Made by a program: the position numbers and the translations under genes. Below, piece after piece: positions 11,235 to 22,822 of a DNA stretch of 64,000 nucleotides (its first letter is position 1; each line of letters starts with the position of its first letter). This DNA comes from Riptortus pedestris. Its lineage: Eukaryota; Arthropoda; Insecta; Hemiptera; Alydidae. Location: assembly GCA_019009955.1 (NCBI GenBank), contig CM032233.1:17251001-17315000 (forward strand). The letters run 5' to 3'. Below the pieces are notes generated by a model. It was not told where the DNA came from and made no database searches. It saw only the letters and a list, made by a program, of their open reading frames with translations.

Positions 11235-11736
11235 CCGGCTTTCGGAAATCCTTGGAAGGAAACTAAACAGGCAGGGCATTAGAATAGCCTACAGAAAGAG
11301 GGCGTCACTTCTGAATTTTGTCTCTAAAATCAAGGATGCTACTCCTCTAGGAGACAGATCAGGGGTGTACTTGATGAAGTGTGGGATGTGTGAAGCCAGC
11401 TACGTTGGGAGGACAGAGAGGAAGTTACGGATCAGGGCTAAGGAACACATGAGAGCAGGCTCAGAGTTTTATGCACATTGTAAGGAGCACAACCACCATG
11501 CTGGAGACCACCGGATAAAATTAATTCATAGTGATGTTAGGGGTTATCTGTTGGACATGGTGGAGGCTATGGAAATAAAACTTGAAAAAGCCATAAATAA
11601 AGGCAATGTAAATGTGCAGACTGACACAAACGCGTCTCTCATGTCCAGACTTGTCTCTGCCCCCTCCCTAGCGGCTTGGAACGATCCCCTTGGCCTCAGT
11701 GCATCGGCAGGGTTTAGCCTGGTAGCAAGTCTATAG
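11235..11736 (+). CDS. GIY-YIG endonuclease domain of a Penelope-like element (fragment)
   Basis: This is the C-terminal nuclease of a Penelope-like retroelement, the domain that nicks DNA to prime reverse transcription. The frame is open from 11182 to the stop after 11736. The part before about 11235 is terminal repeat, so no real start is present. GVY (residues 61-63 counted from 11182) and YVG (74-76) form the GIY-YIG pair. GRTERKLRIRAKEH follows, with the conserved arginine and histidine. Paired cysteines in MKCGMC and a histidine/cysteine-rich HCKEHNHHAGD match the zinc-binding CCHH feature of this nuclease family. The reverse transcriptase should lie upstream but is missing. The frame has no stops, so the copy may be fairly young. 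Family call confident; subfamily unknown. Confidence 0.8.
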
Positions 11737-11967
11737 GATTGCCCTACGCTCTGACGGTAATTTTTGCTTATAATATTATTTTAATGTTGAAATAGTAATT
11801 ATTAATTTGTTATATTTTAATTGTAAATGTGTTTTTAAGTTAGGTGTTATTATTGTAAAAAAAATTTATAATGTTTTAGACGTTTTTGTTATATGACTAA
11901 TTATGTAAAATATTTTTAACAACTGATTTTTAGACTCCTAATTATGGTGTTACATTGTTTTGTAGCT

Positions 11968-11994
11968 CTGAGGATGGGGATTTAGTCCCCGAAA
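11968..11994 (+). ncRNA. Hammerhead ribozyme-like core in Penelope 3' UTR
   Basis: CTGAGGA (11968-11974) fits the CUGANGA core. GGGGA (11976-11980) pairs with TCCCC (11986-11990) as stem II around a TTTAG loop, and GAAA follows at 11991-11994. Penelope-like elements are known to carry hammerhead motifs in their terminal repeats. One unpaired T at 11975 is unusual, and I could not identify stem I, stem III or a cleavage site, so activity is unproven. Confidence 0.4.
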
Positions 11995-12274
11995 GCGCTC
12001 AGCGTTTATAAGAAATAAAATTGTGAGGAGCCATAAAAAAGTTTTGTGATTAACCAATAAATAATTGCTTCATGAAAAAATCTTATTCCAAGGCTAAATA
12101 CAAAATACTGCTTTTTAACGGACCTTTACTATGTCAGTTACATGCAAATGTGTTGTGTTATGACATCATTATTTTAATATTTTACATTTTTGAATCGAAA
12201 TGTTTATTTGATTTAAACTATAATTTATATTTAACTGTTTCATTTAATATTAAATATTTTTGTTAGCGGCTTAA

Positions 12275-13293
12275 CACTTTGACTGCGGCTGACGACACGT
12301 TGTCGGTTTCGTGAGTTGTTCCCAGGGGCGGGCCCCGACAAGTTGTCGTCAGGTCATAAGACAAAGTTAAATGGGTGGGGATTGCTCCAGTCTTTCCCAA
12401 ACCATTCCATATTTCACTCTAGCACAGTGAAAGAGGTCCTTGAGAGAATTGCTTCTTGGCCACAAGATTCCCTGTTTTTGTTTTAATTGTTTTCGACTAT
12501 TTTACAAAAAGGTAAGTTTGAATGATTATTTTTTTTAAAGTTATCGTTAATAATAAATGCTAATGATAAATATCTATTTAAAAAGTAGCTAAATGAATTA
12601 AAACAAGCCTATTTTGTTGGAAAAATATTATTTCAAACCCGAATTTATAATTCCAAATTGTTTTATATTTTACGAAATATAAATAAAAAATCAATTATAA
12701 ATTACTGAATAATAATTCATCAATCAGTGATTGTGAACAATGTCTTTATTGTTTAATTTTACGGTTTTCTAAGTAAAAATATAATAACTAAAAACGTTAT
12801 AAAATTATTTTTAAAAAAAAATTATAATTTATAATTTTTTTTACTCAAACCATATAATGGAAAAAATGAGTTAGCTATTGTTAGTGGGTTTATTAGACCC
12901 GTTATTTTATTTCAAGAACTTTCACTTCAGGAAGCAAAAAAAGGTTGAAATGCGTTTTGAAGGAACTTTTTCTTTATAACTTGAAAAATACAATAATACC
13001 TTCTATGCACTCATTAAAATTAAATAATTAATCAGCCATCATAAAAATAAATAAAGAATCATAAAAATAATGTTTACACTAGTGAATTACATTATTAGAC
13101 TTCGGCTAGGGAGTATGGTGCTTTCCCGGTGCGGTTGACGACAACGTGTCGTTCAGCGTTTTTTCGCGAAAAACAATTAAAAGATGATACAATTTATAAT
13201 ATACAGTTAAAGTAAAGTAAAACGAAACTAATTAACAAAAAAAAAGTTTCCGCCCACTGAAAAATGTTGTTGAAAATCGCCGCAGACAACGAG
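12275..13293. mobile_element. Non-autonomous piggyBac-like element
   Basis: TTAA at 12271-12274 and 13294-13297 flank 1019 bp. Inward from each TTAA the ends read CACTTTGACTGCGGC and, reversed, CTCGTTGTCTGCGGC, an imperfect terminal inverted repeat of the piggyBac type. Subterminal palindromic motifs recur: CGACACGTTGTCG (about 12293), CGACAAGTTGTCG (about 12338) and CGACAACGTGTCG (about 13139). No transposase frame is visible; the interior is AT-rich. The strand cannot be set. The alternative is a chance TTAA pair, but the repeated palindromes argue against it. Confidence 0.6.
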
Positions 13294-13574
13294 TTAAATC
13301 GGACCATGAATAAGTTGATTTAGAGGAGGGATACCAAAATTCTAAATATGACCGTTATTGTGAGTCGAATTGAAAAATAATATAAAATCAACTTTGTTGA
13401 ACTAATTATGCTCCACAAGTGTTGTTCTATACTTTTTTTTTTAATCTCAAATATTAAGAGAATTGTTCGTGCTTTCTTCTTTTCAGCCTTGAGTTTTACC
13501 CCTCTTCTACTCATCGGAGGTTTACTGGGAAATAGAGAATATATGGTGGATGAGAATACTAGTGTGACATACAG

Positions 13575-13613
13575 AAAGCTGCTTAGTTTATGTAGCCCCT
13601 GCGCTGCTGACTG
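13575..13613 (+). repeat. H-element 3'-end remnant
   Basis: GCTTAGTTTATGTAGCCCCTGCG is a 3' hairpin end lying directly before the next complete copy, forming a head-to-tail junction. Confidence 0.7.
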
Positions 13614-14411
13614 TTTTAGCAGATTTCCCTTAAGGGAAATCTGCTATTGAGGTCGTACTCATGACGCGAGTTTCGAACAATTTCTTCAAATGTCCATCGA
13701 TCCTACCCAGGAGATGACGAAAATGAGGTCCGTTCAAAATTATATATTTGTCTGTTAACGCTCTAGTGGTCGCAATTTTTGTTTGATCGTTACGAAACTC
13801 GATATTTAACCGTTTTATGTAAAAAGACAGATCAAGTTCGTTAATGGCTGAAATCGTACCAGAGGGAGGGGGGATTTTCGAAGATTCGAAATATCTCCGT
13901 TATTATGCATCGGATCGAAAAATTGTATAGAACCAATCTTATTGGCAATTAGGTTTACTATAAATATTGCTATGTACACTTATTCTCTATCTTGAATATT
14001 AACCGAGATATTTGCATTTTTATGAAGTCTGTGGTCGGGTGTTGTTCGGGTTAGTTCGGCCGTTTTCGTAAGTCTCGGCTCTGGCGGAAGCTTCTAACCT
14101 AACCTGTCGTTTCTAACCTTACCTAACCTTCGTTACTTTGTGAGATTTCTTCAAATTCGTTCTGTTCATCCGCCCCTCCCCCGTTCTTTAGTTCTTGGAC
14201 TACTAAAATTTGAGTTATTAAAATATAAATTATTCTTACAATTCAGAAGCCGTTTCAGTTGGGAGTTTATTAAAATTAACTGAAAGATTTCGCATTACCG
14301 TTTGTATTTACTAATGGTGGTGTTGTGTTACCAGTATGCAGATTTCTCTATTGCTAAACTTCACATTGGAAATCTGCTTAGTTTACGCAGCCCCTGCGTG
14401 ACGGACTTTTT
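13614..14411 (+). mobile_element. H-element, complete reference copy
   Basis: Starts TTTT-AGCAGATTTCCC, with a palindrome TTTCCCTTAAGGGAAA, and ends GGGAAATCTGCT, then the ACGCAG-CCC-CTGCGT hairpin, then GACGGAC-TTTT. The 12-bp subterminal repeats are perfect inverses. The AT tract is almost gone here (TATATATTTG near 13741). It carries the telomere-like CTAACCTAACCTGTCG segment near 14097 that recurs in several copies. No coding frame is present. Confidence 0.8.
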
Positions 14412-14716
14412 TTTTCAGGGTGAAGGCCGGTGAATATACCAGCTGGAAAGCTGGGAGGGAATTGCTTTACATAATAAGTATATATTTGATTATTAATGTA
14501 TGTATATGGCATATTAAGTGAAATGATATAGTTGTAATGAACTGTTTAGTAATCTCCAAAGAAAACAGAGCTGCAACGAAAGTTAAACCCATGTCCTGAC
14601 GGAAAACTATGGTGAAGCTTTACATACGTAGAGTAATGACGCCAGCAGCATAGATTTGATAAGGCGACCCACATCAGAAGTCCGGCAGTGTTGTCTGTTC
14701 AAAAATGTACATATAT

Positions 14717-14720
<4 letters not shown>
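14412..14720. other. No recognisable gene
   Basis: Unique-looking AT-rich stretch ending in an AT microsatellite (14724-14766). Confidence 0.4.
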
Positions 14721-14768
<48 letters not shown>

Positions 14769-14769
<1 letters not shown>

Positions 14770-15060
14770 TAGCTAAATTACCCGGCTTCGCCTGGGAATT
14801 CATTTGGGGCTGAATGGTGGTATTTTTTTTGGCAAGGCACAATATTTTGACATTTCCTTTTCCCAGTGTTTAGTGTTCATATACGTCATTGCTGTGGATT
14901 TGACAATAATAAAATTATTTGTTATGTGAAGCTTCACTGTCTTCAATATTTTTATATTTCCCGTCTCCTGTGCATGTAGTTTTTTAATAACATAATGGAC
15001 CATATAATTCATAATCATAGAAATTATTCTGTCTTCCAAGCCTCTCAACCTTATTAAAAA
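14769..15060 (-). mobile_element. Helitron 3'-end fragment
   Basis: Reverse-strand CTAG terminus at 14769-14772 next to the hairpin ACCCGGCTTCGCCTGGG, then the terminal region shared with other copies (GGCTGAATGGTG, TTTCCCGTCTCCTGTGCATG). It lacks the tandem units and the 5' end. It abuts an (AT)n tract with no H-element visible on the far side. Confidence 0.75.
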
Positions 15061-15345
15061 TACTCTTTTGTAAGTCACGATTGTAAACTGTATATTCCTA
15101 TTGGTACATAGTGTGTTCAGTAAGGTATATCATAAATTAACGGAGCAGAGCTAATAAATACCAGAAATAACTGGGTGCACCTCCTTAGCGTTCATCCTTT
15201 TAAATTATTTATTCATAATAATTAAACAAAATCAGATTCCTGAGAATTACACTACGTTACTAAAAGTATAAGCATCAAGTACCATGTAAACATAGACCAA
15301 TATGAGGTGGGCAGGGATGTGGCAGAACTGATAGAACAAAGAACA
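15061..15345. other. No recognisable gene
   Basis: AT-rich, no feature recognised. Confidence 0.4.
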
Positions 15346-15347
15346 CA

Positions 15348-15425
<78 letters not shown>
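15346..15425. repeat. (AC)n(AT)n compound microsatellite
   Basis: Dinucleotide AC repeat (about 15349-15385) passing into an AT repeat. The open frames across it are repeat translations. Confidence 0.95.
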
Positions 15426-15428
<3 letters not shown>

Positions 15429-16224
15429 CAGAAGTGGATTTAGCTGTTTCAGTGTATGTAAATATAACCAGGTAAAAATTGCAATACTTAAGATCTATTG
15501 CCATTCTGCTACAATTGGAAAGATTTCGTAGTAACCAGACTAGGAATTTTTGAAAATCTGAGAATATATTTGCGGAACCATTACAATAACTGCTTAATAT
15601 TATACCAGATCAATACCACGTAGAGGTTCATTAAATGCATTCATAGATTCAACATTCCGCTGAATTCCTTGTCTTCCTTTTAAGCTGAGTCATTTCCTCC
15701 TTTAATTCTCAACATGTTTTTTTTTTTTTTTTTTTTATTTTTTTTTATCTCTGTTGCATATTCATTAAACTCTTATCCACAATAAATTGTGCTCATTAAT
15801 CAGTTAAAAAGACCGTGACCGACATGATAATTTGTTCTATGAACTGTTTGAAAATAGTAAAACTGAATATAAATTGCCATTTTTATAAATAATTGTTTCT
15901 TTTCAACTGTGTAGTGGGAGATTAAACATTCATAAGATACTTGGAAAAACATGACGATGTCACTATAAATTTCAATGTGGTTGCCAAACTGCAGATATAT
16001 TTTATTTTTAGGCTTTTCAAAAAGATTAGATACAAAATTGTATATAAATAAGTTTAAAATTCTGACAGTTAATAAATTTTCTTCTATTTATTGAAATATT
16101 GCATGTGATAAATACAGTACGAAATTATCTGGGCCCTTTAACTCATTTCATACACACCCTAAGTTACTCAGCATTTAGTCACATAGAATAAGTTGAAGGT
16201 GAAATGACAGAAGATAGGTAGATG
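15426..16224. other. No recognisable gene; poly-T tract
   Basis: AT-rich with a long T run at about 15716-15748. No coding or repeat match was seen. Confidence 0.5.
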
Positions 16225-16862
16225 AAAAAGTCCGTCACGCAGGGGCTGCGTAAACTAAGCAGATTTCCCAAGTGAAGTTTTACAATAGAGAAATCTTCAT
16301 ACTGGTAACACAACACCACCGTGATTAAATACAAACGGTAATGAGAAATCTTTCAGTTAATTAAAATAAATTCCCAACTGAAACGGCTTCTGAATTGTAA
16401 GAATAATTTATATTTTAATAACTGAAATTTTAGTAGTCCAAGAACTAAAGAAGGGGGGGGGGGGTCAGATGAACAGAACGTATTTGCATAAATCTCACAA
16501 AGTAACGAATGTAAGGTAAGGTTAGAAACGACAGGTAAGGTTAGAAGAAGCTTCCACCTGAGCCGAGCCCTTACGGAAACCCTAAGGGACCAAATCCAAA
16601 CTATACCCGACCACAGACTTCATAAAAATGCAAATATCTCGGTTAATATTCAAAATAGAGAATGAATGTATAGAACAATATTTATAGTAAATTTAATTTG
16701 CAATGCGATTGGCTCTATACAAGTTTTACCGCCGATGCATAATAACGGAGGTATTTTGAATTTTCGACAATCCCTCCCTCTAGTCCGATTTCAGCCATTA
16801 ACGAACTTGATCTGTCTTTTTACATAAAACGGTTAAAAATTGCGACCGCTAGAGCGTTAACA

Positions 16863-16866
<4 letters not shown>
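16225..16866 (-). mobile_element. H-element, 3' portion up to (AT)n
   Basis: Begins AAAAAGTCCGTCACGCAGGG and runs to ACCGCTAGAGCGTTAACAGAC, where (AT)n takes over (16865-16910). A run of ten or more G at about 16455 is typical of the family. Beyond the microsatellite the sequence is a segment in the opposite orientation, so this copy is rearranged. Confidence 0.8.
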
Positions 16867-16910
<44 letters not shown>

Positions 16911-16915
<5 letters not shown>

Positions 16916-17276
16916 TTGAAACATTGTATAGAACCAATCTTATTGGAAATTAAATTTACTATAAATATTGTTCTACACATTTATTCTCTATCTTGAATAT
17001 TAACCGAGATATTTGCATTTGTATTAAATGTGGGCCGATAACAGACGAGTGAGTTTCTCGCCAAAAGCTAGTTCGGCCGTAACTGTATATGGAGATTTCT
17101 CTATTGTATAACTTCACGTGGGAAATCTGCTTAGTTTACGCAGCCCCTGCGTGACGGACTTTCTCGTGTTCTCCTGGGTAGGATCGATGGACATTTGAAG
17201 AAATCTTTTGAAAATCGCGTCATGAGTACGACCTCAATAGCTGATTTCCCTTAAGGGAAATCTGCTAAAAGACTTG
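16911..17276. repeat. Chimeric H-element (3' half + sense, 5' part - sense)
   Basis: 16911-17160 is + sense and runs to the 3' hairpin and GACGGACTTT. It is joined directly to CTCGTGTTCTCCTGGGTAGG in - sense, running to GGGAAATCTGCTAAAA. The same junction recurs at about 23461, which marks a mobile chimeric subfamily rather than a one-off rearrangement. Confidence 0.75.
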
Positions 17277-17373
17277 AAATATCTTCTAGTTATTTGTTTC
17301 CGTTCTAATTATTTCGCGTTCTCCATGACGCCTCTTCATAGATGAGTTGATATTGTAATGGCAAGCCTAAATA

Positions 17374-18272
17374 AATTCCGTCACGCAGGGGCTGCGTAAA
17401 CTAAGCAGATTCCACTCTTTAAGTTTAGTAATATATAAATCTGCCTCCTGGTAACACAACACCACCGTGAATATTAAGTGAATAAAACAAACGGTAATGA
17501 GAAATCTTTCTCATTCCGACGGGAAGCATCTCCCCGACTCACACCGGAAAGAAATGTAATTACTGAAATATATCAGAATATAACATATTAATTTTATTGA
17601 GAACTATTTACTATATCTAGTACTGTAATTTATAATAAATAGGAATAATTGTTATCTCAATCAATCAATTTTTAGTAGTCAAAAAACTTAAGGCGGTGGG
17701 GGGCAGAACATATTTGGATGTATCTCGTATAATAAATGCCTCTTGAAAACAATATTTGGTATTTAAGCTTGGAACAATGTGGTTTATTATATAACAGAGT
17801 ATTGTTTATGTAACATGAGTAGGAGTGGGGGTTTACAAAAGACCAAAAGCTAAACAATATAAATCTGTTGTACAAGTGAATAAGCTGTTAAGTCCACTTA
17901 CTCACTGGTCGACTTAACCACTTATTCACTGGGGTTACAGAAATATCGTGGTTAATAATCAAGATAGTGAAATATGTGTGTAACAACATTTATAGAACAT
18001 TATATTTGAAATAAGATTGGTACAATACAATTTTTCGAACCGACGTATAGTAACGGAGATATTTCAATTTTTTTTATTCTACCCCCTTCCAACTCCCCAC
18101 TCCCTGGTCTGATTTAAGGCGTTAACAAACTTGATCTTTCTTCTTACATGAAATGCTTAAAGGAAGCGATCGAATATAAATCGAGAAAAATCTATGGGCA
18201 TTTGAAGAAATTGTTCAAAAATCGAGCCATGAATATAACCTGTATATTTGATTTCCTTGGAGGGAAATTTAC
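17374..18272 (-). mobile_element. H-element, long variant without AT tract
   Basis: TTCCGTCACGCAGGGGCTGC at the start. It then carries the extra block of the long subfamily (AACATGAGTAGGAGTGGGGG near 17812) and runs to a decayed 5' end, GATTTCCTTGGAGGGAAATT. It is diverged and has no microsatellite. Confidence 0.7.
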
Positions 18273-18320
18273 AGTGTCACGTTCACTATTAAAATATTCT
18301 TCAAATCCATTCGTCCTACA

Positions 18321-18815
18321 CAGAGTTGGGCAGTAATTAAATACTTTTGTAATTAACTACTTTTTCAACTAATAAATACTAGTTATGTACAGTTACAGTA
18401 TAGTTACATTCGTGGCGGTGATGAATGAATCATCTGAGATGAGCCATGTTCAATTGGTGCACAGAATATGACAAACAGAATATGGTCAGACAAGCTGAAG
18501 GTGGACGCTCATATGTCCTACACTCTCTTGTACCGTCGATCGCCTCTTGTCCCTAGACAAGGAACTACCCAAGTAACTGTAGTTGCAAGTACAACTACAG
18601 TTACAATTACTAACTGAAGTTGTTTTTTGGAACCACTGATTTTCTCAACAACTAACTGTAGTTGTGAAATTTCAATTACAATTACTTTAGTTGGAAAATG
18701 TAGTTGCCCATTACCAATAACTAATTACATAAGTAGTTGTAATTGTAACTATATTTCAACTAATGTAGTTATAACTTGTAACTTGCAATTGTAATTACAA
18801 TTTTTCCCAACTCTG
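18321..18815. mobile_element. hAT-type MITE
   Basis: Termini CAGAGTTGGGC and, at the far end, CCCAACTCTG are inverted. A perfect 8-bp target-site duplication GTCCTACA flanks it (18313-18320 and 18816-18823), the size made by hAT transposases. The 495-bp interior is packed with GTAGTTG / CAACTAC motifs on both strands. No transposase frame is present. Confidence 0.9.
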
Positions 18816-18823
18816 GTCCTACA

Positions 18824-19427
18824 TTTATTATCTTCCATATCTTATGTAGTAGTTAATAAGTGTGTTCATCATACTTTGTGGAATTCATTTATTGCTTTGT
18901 TAGCAACATTTTAGGAATTCTTGAGTTATGTAAATTAAGGAGCCTTGATATCTTTACTGCACGCCGGTTTCATCCTAAGTCATTCAAATGTTATAAAACA
19001 TTTACGATTATGAGAACATTCCTTGAATTTAAATCAGACTAATATTTCATTTCCAGCTACTGCTCTTGTACGTAGAAGCTACAACAGTTCATAGATTCAA
19101 ACAGATATATTCAAAAATTGTCCTAATATGTCTATTGACACATTTACTAATCAAATTCCTATGAAAATGAGTACAATACGGCAAAGTGGCTTCTCCTAAT
19201 TTAATTTAAAGAGATACTGCAGATACTTAATTTCTCATTTCTACCTGCAATCCATACTATTTTCGTGATTGATCAGACATTAGAAGTGCATCTCCTTTGT
19301 AAAATTGTGTTAATCACGCACTTACTTCTTGGTTATTAAGTTATTATAGGTTTAAATTATAATCATAAATTATTCCTATTAACTTTTTTAAGACAATCAT
19401 ATTTGAATTACAACTTCCGTTGTGTAA

Positions 19428-19430
<3 letters not shown>
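18824..19430. other. No recognisable gene
   Basis: AT-rich. A short open frame at 18860-19042 has no family resemblance. It ends in an AT microsatellite (about 19430-19468). Confidence 0.4.
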
Positions 19431-19472
<42 letters not shown>

Positions 19473-19489
19473 AAAATAAAACCGTTAAA

Positions 19490-20687
19490 TAAAATTGTAA
19501 CCTCTGTCTGTACATTGATTTTTTCCCCGAAATTTCACGATAACTTTTCGTTTTACATGCAATAGACACAATAAATAACCATTTTGTTTCTTTCGTGCCT
19601 GTTTGGTTGTTACCTTTTCACGCATAAACGGCTGAAACGATTTTATGAAACTTGGTATGTATATTACTACTAGCCCAACTTAGACTTTAGGCTATATTAA
19701 TATTCTCTGAGACGAACAAGAGTGGGGGTTATAAGAGAGACCTGAAATTAAAAATAGCGATATTTCGTTTCCTATTGGGTTTAGGCAAATATGCAGATAA
19801 TAAAAGTTGTTTATTTTGATATTTAGAGTAACGTTTGTTATATACACTTTCGTCATATACTGAAGTATAAATGAGTTATAAGCTAAAAACTATAGCGGGA
19901 GTCAATAATTTTATTGGGAACAAAAAACTAATCTGAACTAAACAAAACTCGGTATGTGAACTACCACAAACTCCTCCATAATAAGAAGCTGTACCAACAT
20001 TTCAAGGGACAATCAGGGGTGGGGGTTGTAAGGGAGGCCTGAAATTAAAAATAGCGATATTTCGTTTCCTATTTGTTTTTCGGCAAATATGCACAGGATA
20101 AAAGTTGTTTATTTTGTTATTTAGAGTAATTTTTGTTGTATTCACTTTTGTCGTTTAACAAAGTATAAACGAGATATACACTAAAACCTAAAGAGGCAGC
20201 GAACAATTTTATTGGGTACTAACGATTGAACCGAACTTAACAAAGCTGTATACGTAAATTAGCATTAATTGTTCCATGATTATAAGCTATATTAAAATTT
20301 TTAAGTTCGAACGGGAATGGGGGTTATAGTGGTATTGACGCACCTAAAACTGCTGTCACCATTGGGTTTTGTACCGCATCAAGGGAAAGGAACTTTTATT
20401 CATACATGGTTTAGAAGAAAGAATACTATCTACGATTATGAATTATATGGTCCATTAAGTTATAATAAAATTTCATGCACGGGAAATATAAAAAAATATT
20501 GAGGACAGTGAACTCTTAAATAACAAATAATTTTATTATTAACAAATCCACAGTAACAACGGGTATAAATTCTAAACACTGGGACCGGGAAATGTCAAAA
20601 TACAGTGGAAAGTAAAGCCTTCCCATAAAATATCATCATCATTCAGCCTCAAATGAATTCCCGGGCGAAGCCGGGTACCTTAGCTAA
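19490..20687 (+). mobile_element. Helitron with about three tandem units
   Basis: Starts near AAAATTGTAACCTCTGTCTG and ends with hairpin CCCGGGCGAAGCCGGG, then CTAA (20684-20687) and host T. Unit markers fall near 19652, 19947 and 20243. The very 5' TC end is lost or diverged. The final R of CTRR is A rather than G in this copy. Confidence 0.8.
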
Positions 20688-21814
20688 TAGACGTATAAAA
20701 TTGCCCCCACCACGTTTTGAGAGTAGTCCTCCCTTAGCACTGGAAACTAGTATCAAAATGTATTTATTTCCATTAAATGCTTACTGTTTGGGGATCGAAG
20801 AGGCTTCCCATTAAAGGATATATAGGGAGATGCCCCTTCGCCCCTTATTTTGAAGTTTGAGAGAGTGGACTGTATGGTGAGAGGGGGTATGGTGGTGCAA
20901 ATTATAAGGCATGGATATGTACAATAGATATAATTACATGGACCATGTTTGTGGTCGATAATAAGAACAAATGATAAGTAAATGTTTTAATGTCTAATGA
21001 TGTTCGATTGGTGAGCTGCTGTGGGTTGGTTTGCACTCGTGGTGGAGCTGGTTGCTTTGGTGGGGCCTATTATGGGGTTTATGCCTGTGGGCTTTGAAGT
21101 GCGTTGAATTTTGAGATAAATGTGAGTACTCACTATTTTATTGTCGCGGTTTCTTCCCCTCCTTGTTTCCTCCCAGCCTCATCGCCCGACGGGCCCTTTT
21201 AGGTCTACTCCTGCATTTTGAAGGGGTTTTTCACTTCGATGATAATGGCTTCTTTTACTGGCCGCACTAGGCCTCCATCTTCTCCCGTCTTCTTCTTGCC
21301 CTTTCCTGCCGGTCCCCCTCGTGGCTGGATGTGCTAGCAGCGAGGTCCCAGTCCAGGGCAAGGATGAGTGGCGGTGGATGACGTCATGGAGGTCTTGTGC
21401 CACTCTGTGTTCACTCTTCGCGGAGTTGATTCTTCCGCGAACACTTACAAAACATAATATGATACACCAAATATTTTTGCTTTCCATAAAACATTTACTA
21501 ATATTTTGTCAATTAATTTCTTTACAAATTATTAAAAAATATGTATACTTATATAATACATTCGTTATAAAATTATACAGGAATACAGTTCATAAAATCT
21601 ATCAATAGAATAAGTATAATAATGAATTCGTTTTTTTTTACAATCATAATACCTCTTCAAATATATAACATACAATTTGAATCTATTGACATGCTTTGTT
21701 CTTAGTCTTATATTTATTAAAGGATGACATCCTTTATTAAAGATGTAAAACTTGTCTCCAACTTCAAGAGTCAATGTACCCCATCATACATTTTTTTTTC
21801 ACCGATTTTTATGG
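20688..21814. other. No confident gene; GC-richer island at 21000-21440
   Basis: Unique-looking sequence with a GC-richer segment. On the - strand 21179-21487 is open for 102 codons. A neighbouring frame reads RPVKEAIIIEVKNPF, faintly like the tail of Penelope-like or LINE proteins. That is too weak to assign, and the codons are split between frames, so a decayed retroelement is the most likely reading. Confidence 0.25.
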
Positions 21815-22282
21815 CAAATATTTGTATTCTTATTTCATAATAGAAATGTATTATTCGTGATACAAACAAATACGTTCTGTTACGCCCCCCCCCTCCTTCT
21901 TTTGTTCTTGGATTACTAAAATCTGAGTGATTGAGGTAGAAATTATTCTGATTCATTTTAAATTACTCCACTAGATATAGTAAATAGTTTTCAATAAAAT
22001 TAATATGTTATATTCAGATATATTTCATTAATTGTTCATCTTTCCGGTCTAGAATAATTATATCTATTCAGCGCTGCGAAGTTGGCTGCCCTGTTAGTTT
22101 ACAATTCAGAGTTTTCCGTTGTAGATATTATTAACTTGTAAATTGACTGAATGATTTGTTATTACCGTTTGTATTTATTCACCTAACATTCACGGTGGTG
22201 TTACCAGTATGTAGATTTATCTGTTGTAAACTTTCAAGTGGGAAATCTGCTTAGTTTACGCAGCCACTGCATGACGCACTTT
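21815..22282 (+). mobile_element. H-element, 3' portion, long variant
   Basis: Contains ACAAATACGTTCTGTTACG followed by a C run, ACTAAAATCTGAGTGATTGAG, and the 3' end GGGAAATCTGCTTAGTTTAC with a mutated hairpin (ACGCAGCCACTGCAT) and GACGCACTTTT. The AT tract and 5' half are missing. Confidence 0.75.
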
Positions 22283-22806
22283 TATTTTCCCTACTAACGC
22301 TAAGATATTGCTATAGTTATATTTTGACTGGAAACTATAATTATGAAACCATGAACGAGGATAAATTCGATAATCACCCCATTGCCATTCTGTGCATCAA
22401 GAGTATACCTATGATTATGACGAAGCGAATAGGAGAAATTTTCAGCATTTGAAGAAAATACTTGTATTATTTAGTGCTTAAGTTAAATCAATCTTTATAT
22501 TTCGAACCATTTTTGTAATCGTCATTGATACCTTATAGTTGTGTGGCAGCTATTATAAATTCTTCAATATTATTTTTTAGTCCCGGGAATACTAAATACT
22601 GAGTGAAAGACCTTGGTGTATTGAGGAGGAAATCTAATCTTTATTCTTCCATAAAAACAATATTTAATTAACACTTATAACAGCATAAATGCTGATTATA
22701 GTAGCTGCAAGAATGCTCTTTTAATGAAGCCTCAAGCCATTATTATGTTTATAGCAACATTCAAACTGCGAATATTAAGTACCATTTTAGTTGAATTGAA
22801 CACTTT
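22283..22806. other. No recognisable gene
   Basis: AT-rich sequence, no feature recognised. Confidence 0.4.
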
Positions 22807-22822
22807 AAAAGAATATAAGATG

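Larger units (their letters stand above)
11148..12051 (+). mobile_element. 5'-truncated Penelope-like element with inverted flanking repeats
   Basis: The insertion contains a GIY-YIG endonuclease frame and a 3' UTR. A 39-bp inverted repeat encloses it (11183-11221 and 12018-12056, two mismatches by eye), and the left copy carries a tandem double of ACTTTTTTATGGCTCCTC. AACAATAAATAATT at 11134-11147 recurs with one extra C at 12052-12066 and is the likely target-site duplication. Inverted, partly duplicated terminal repeats are typical of Penelope-like elements. The reverse transcriptase part is absent. Confidence 0.75.
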
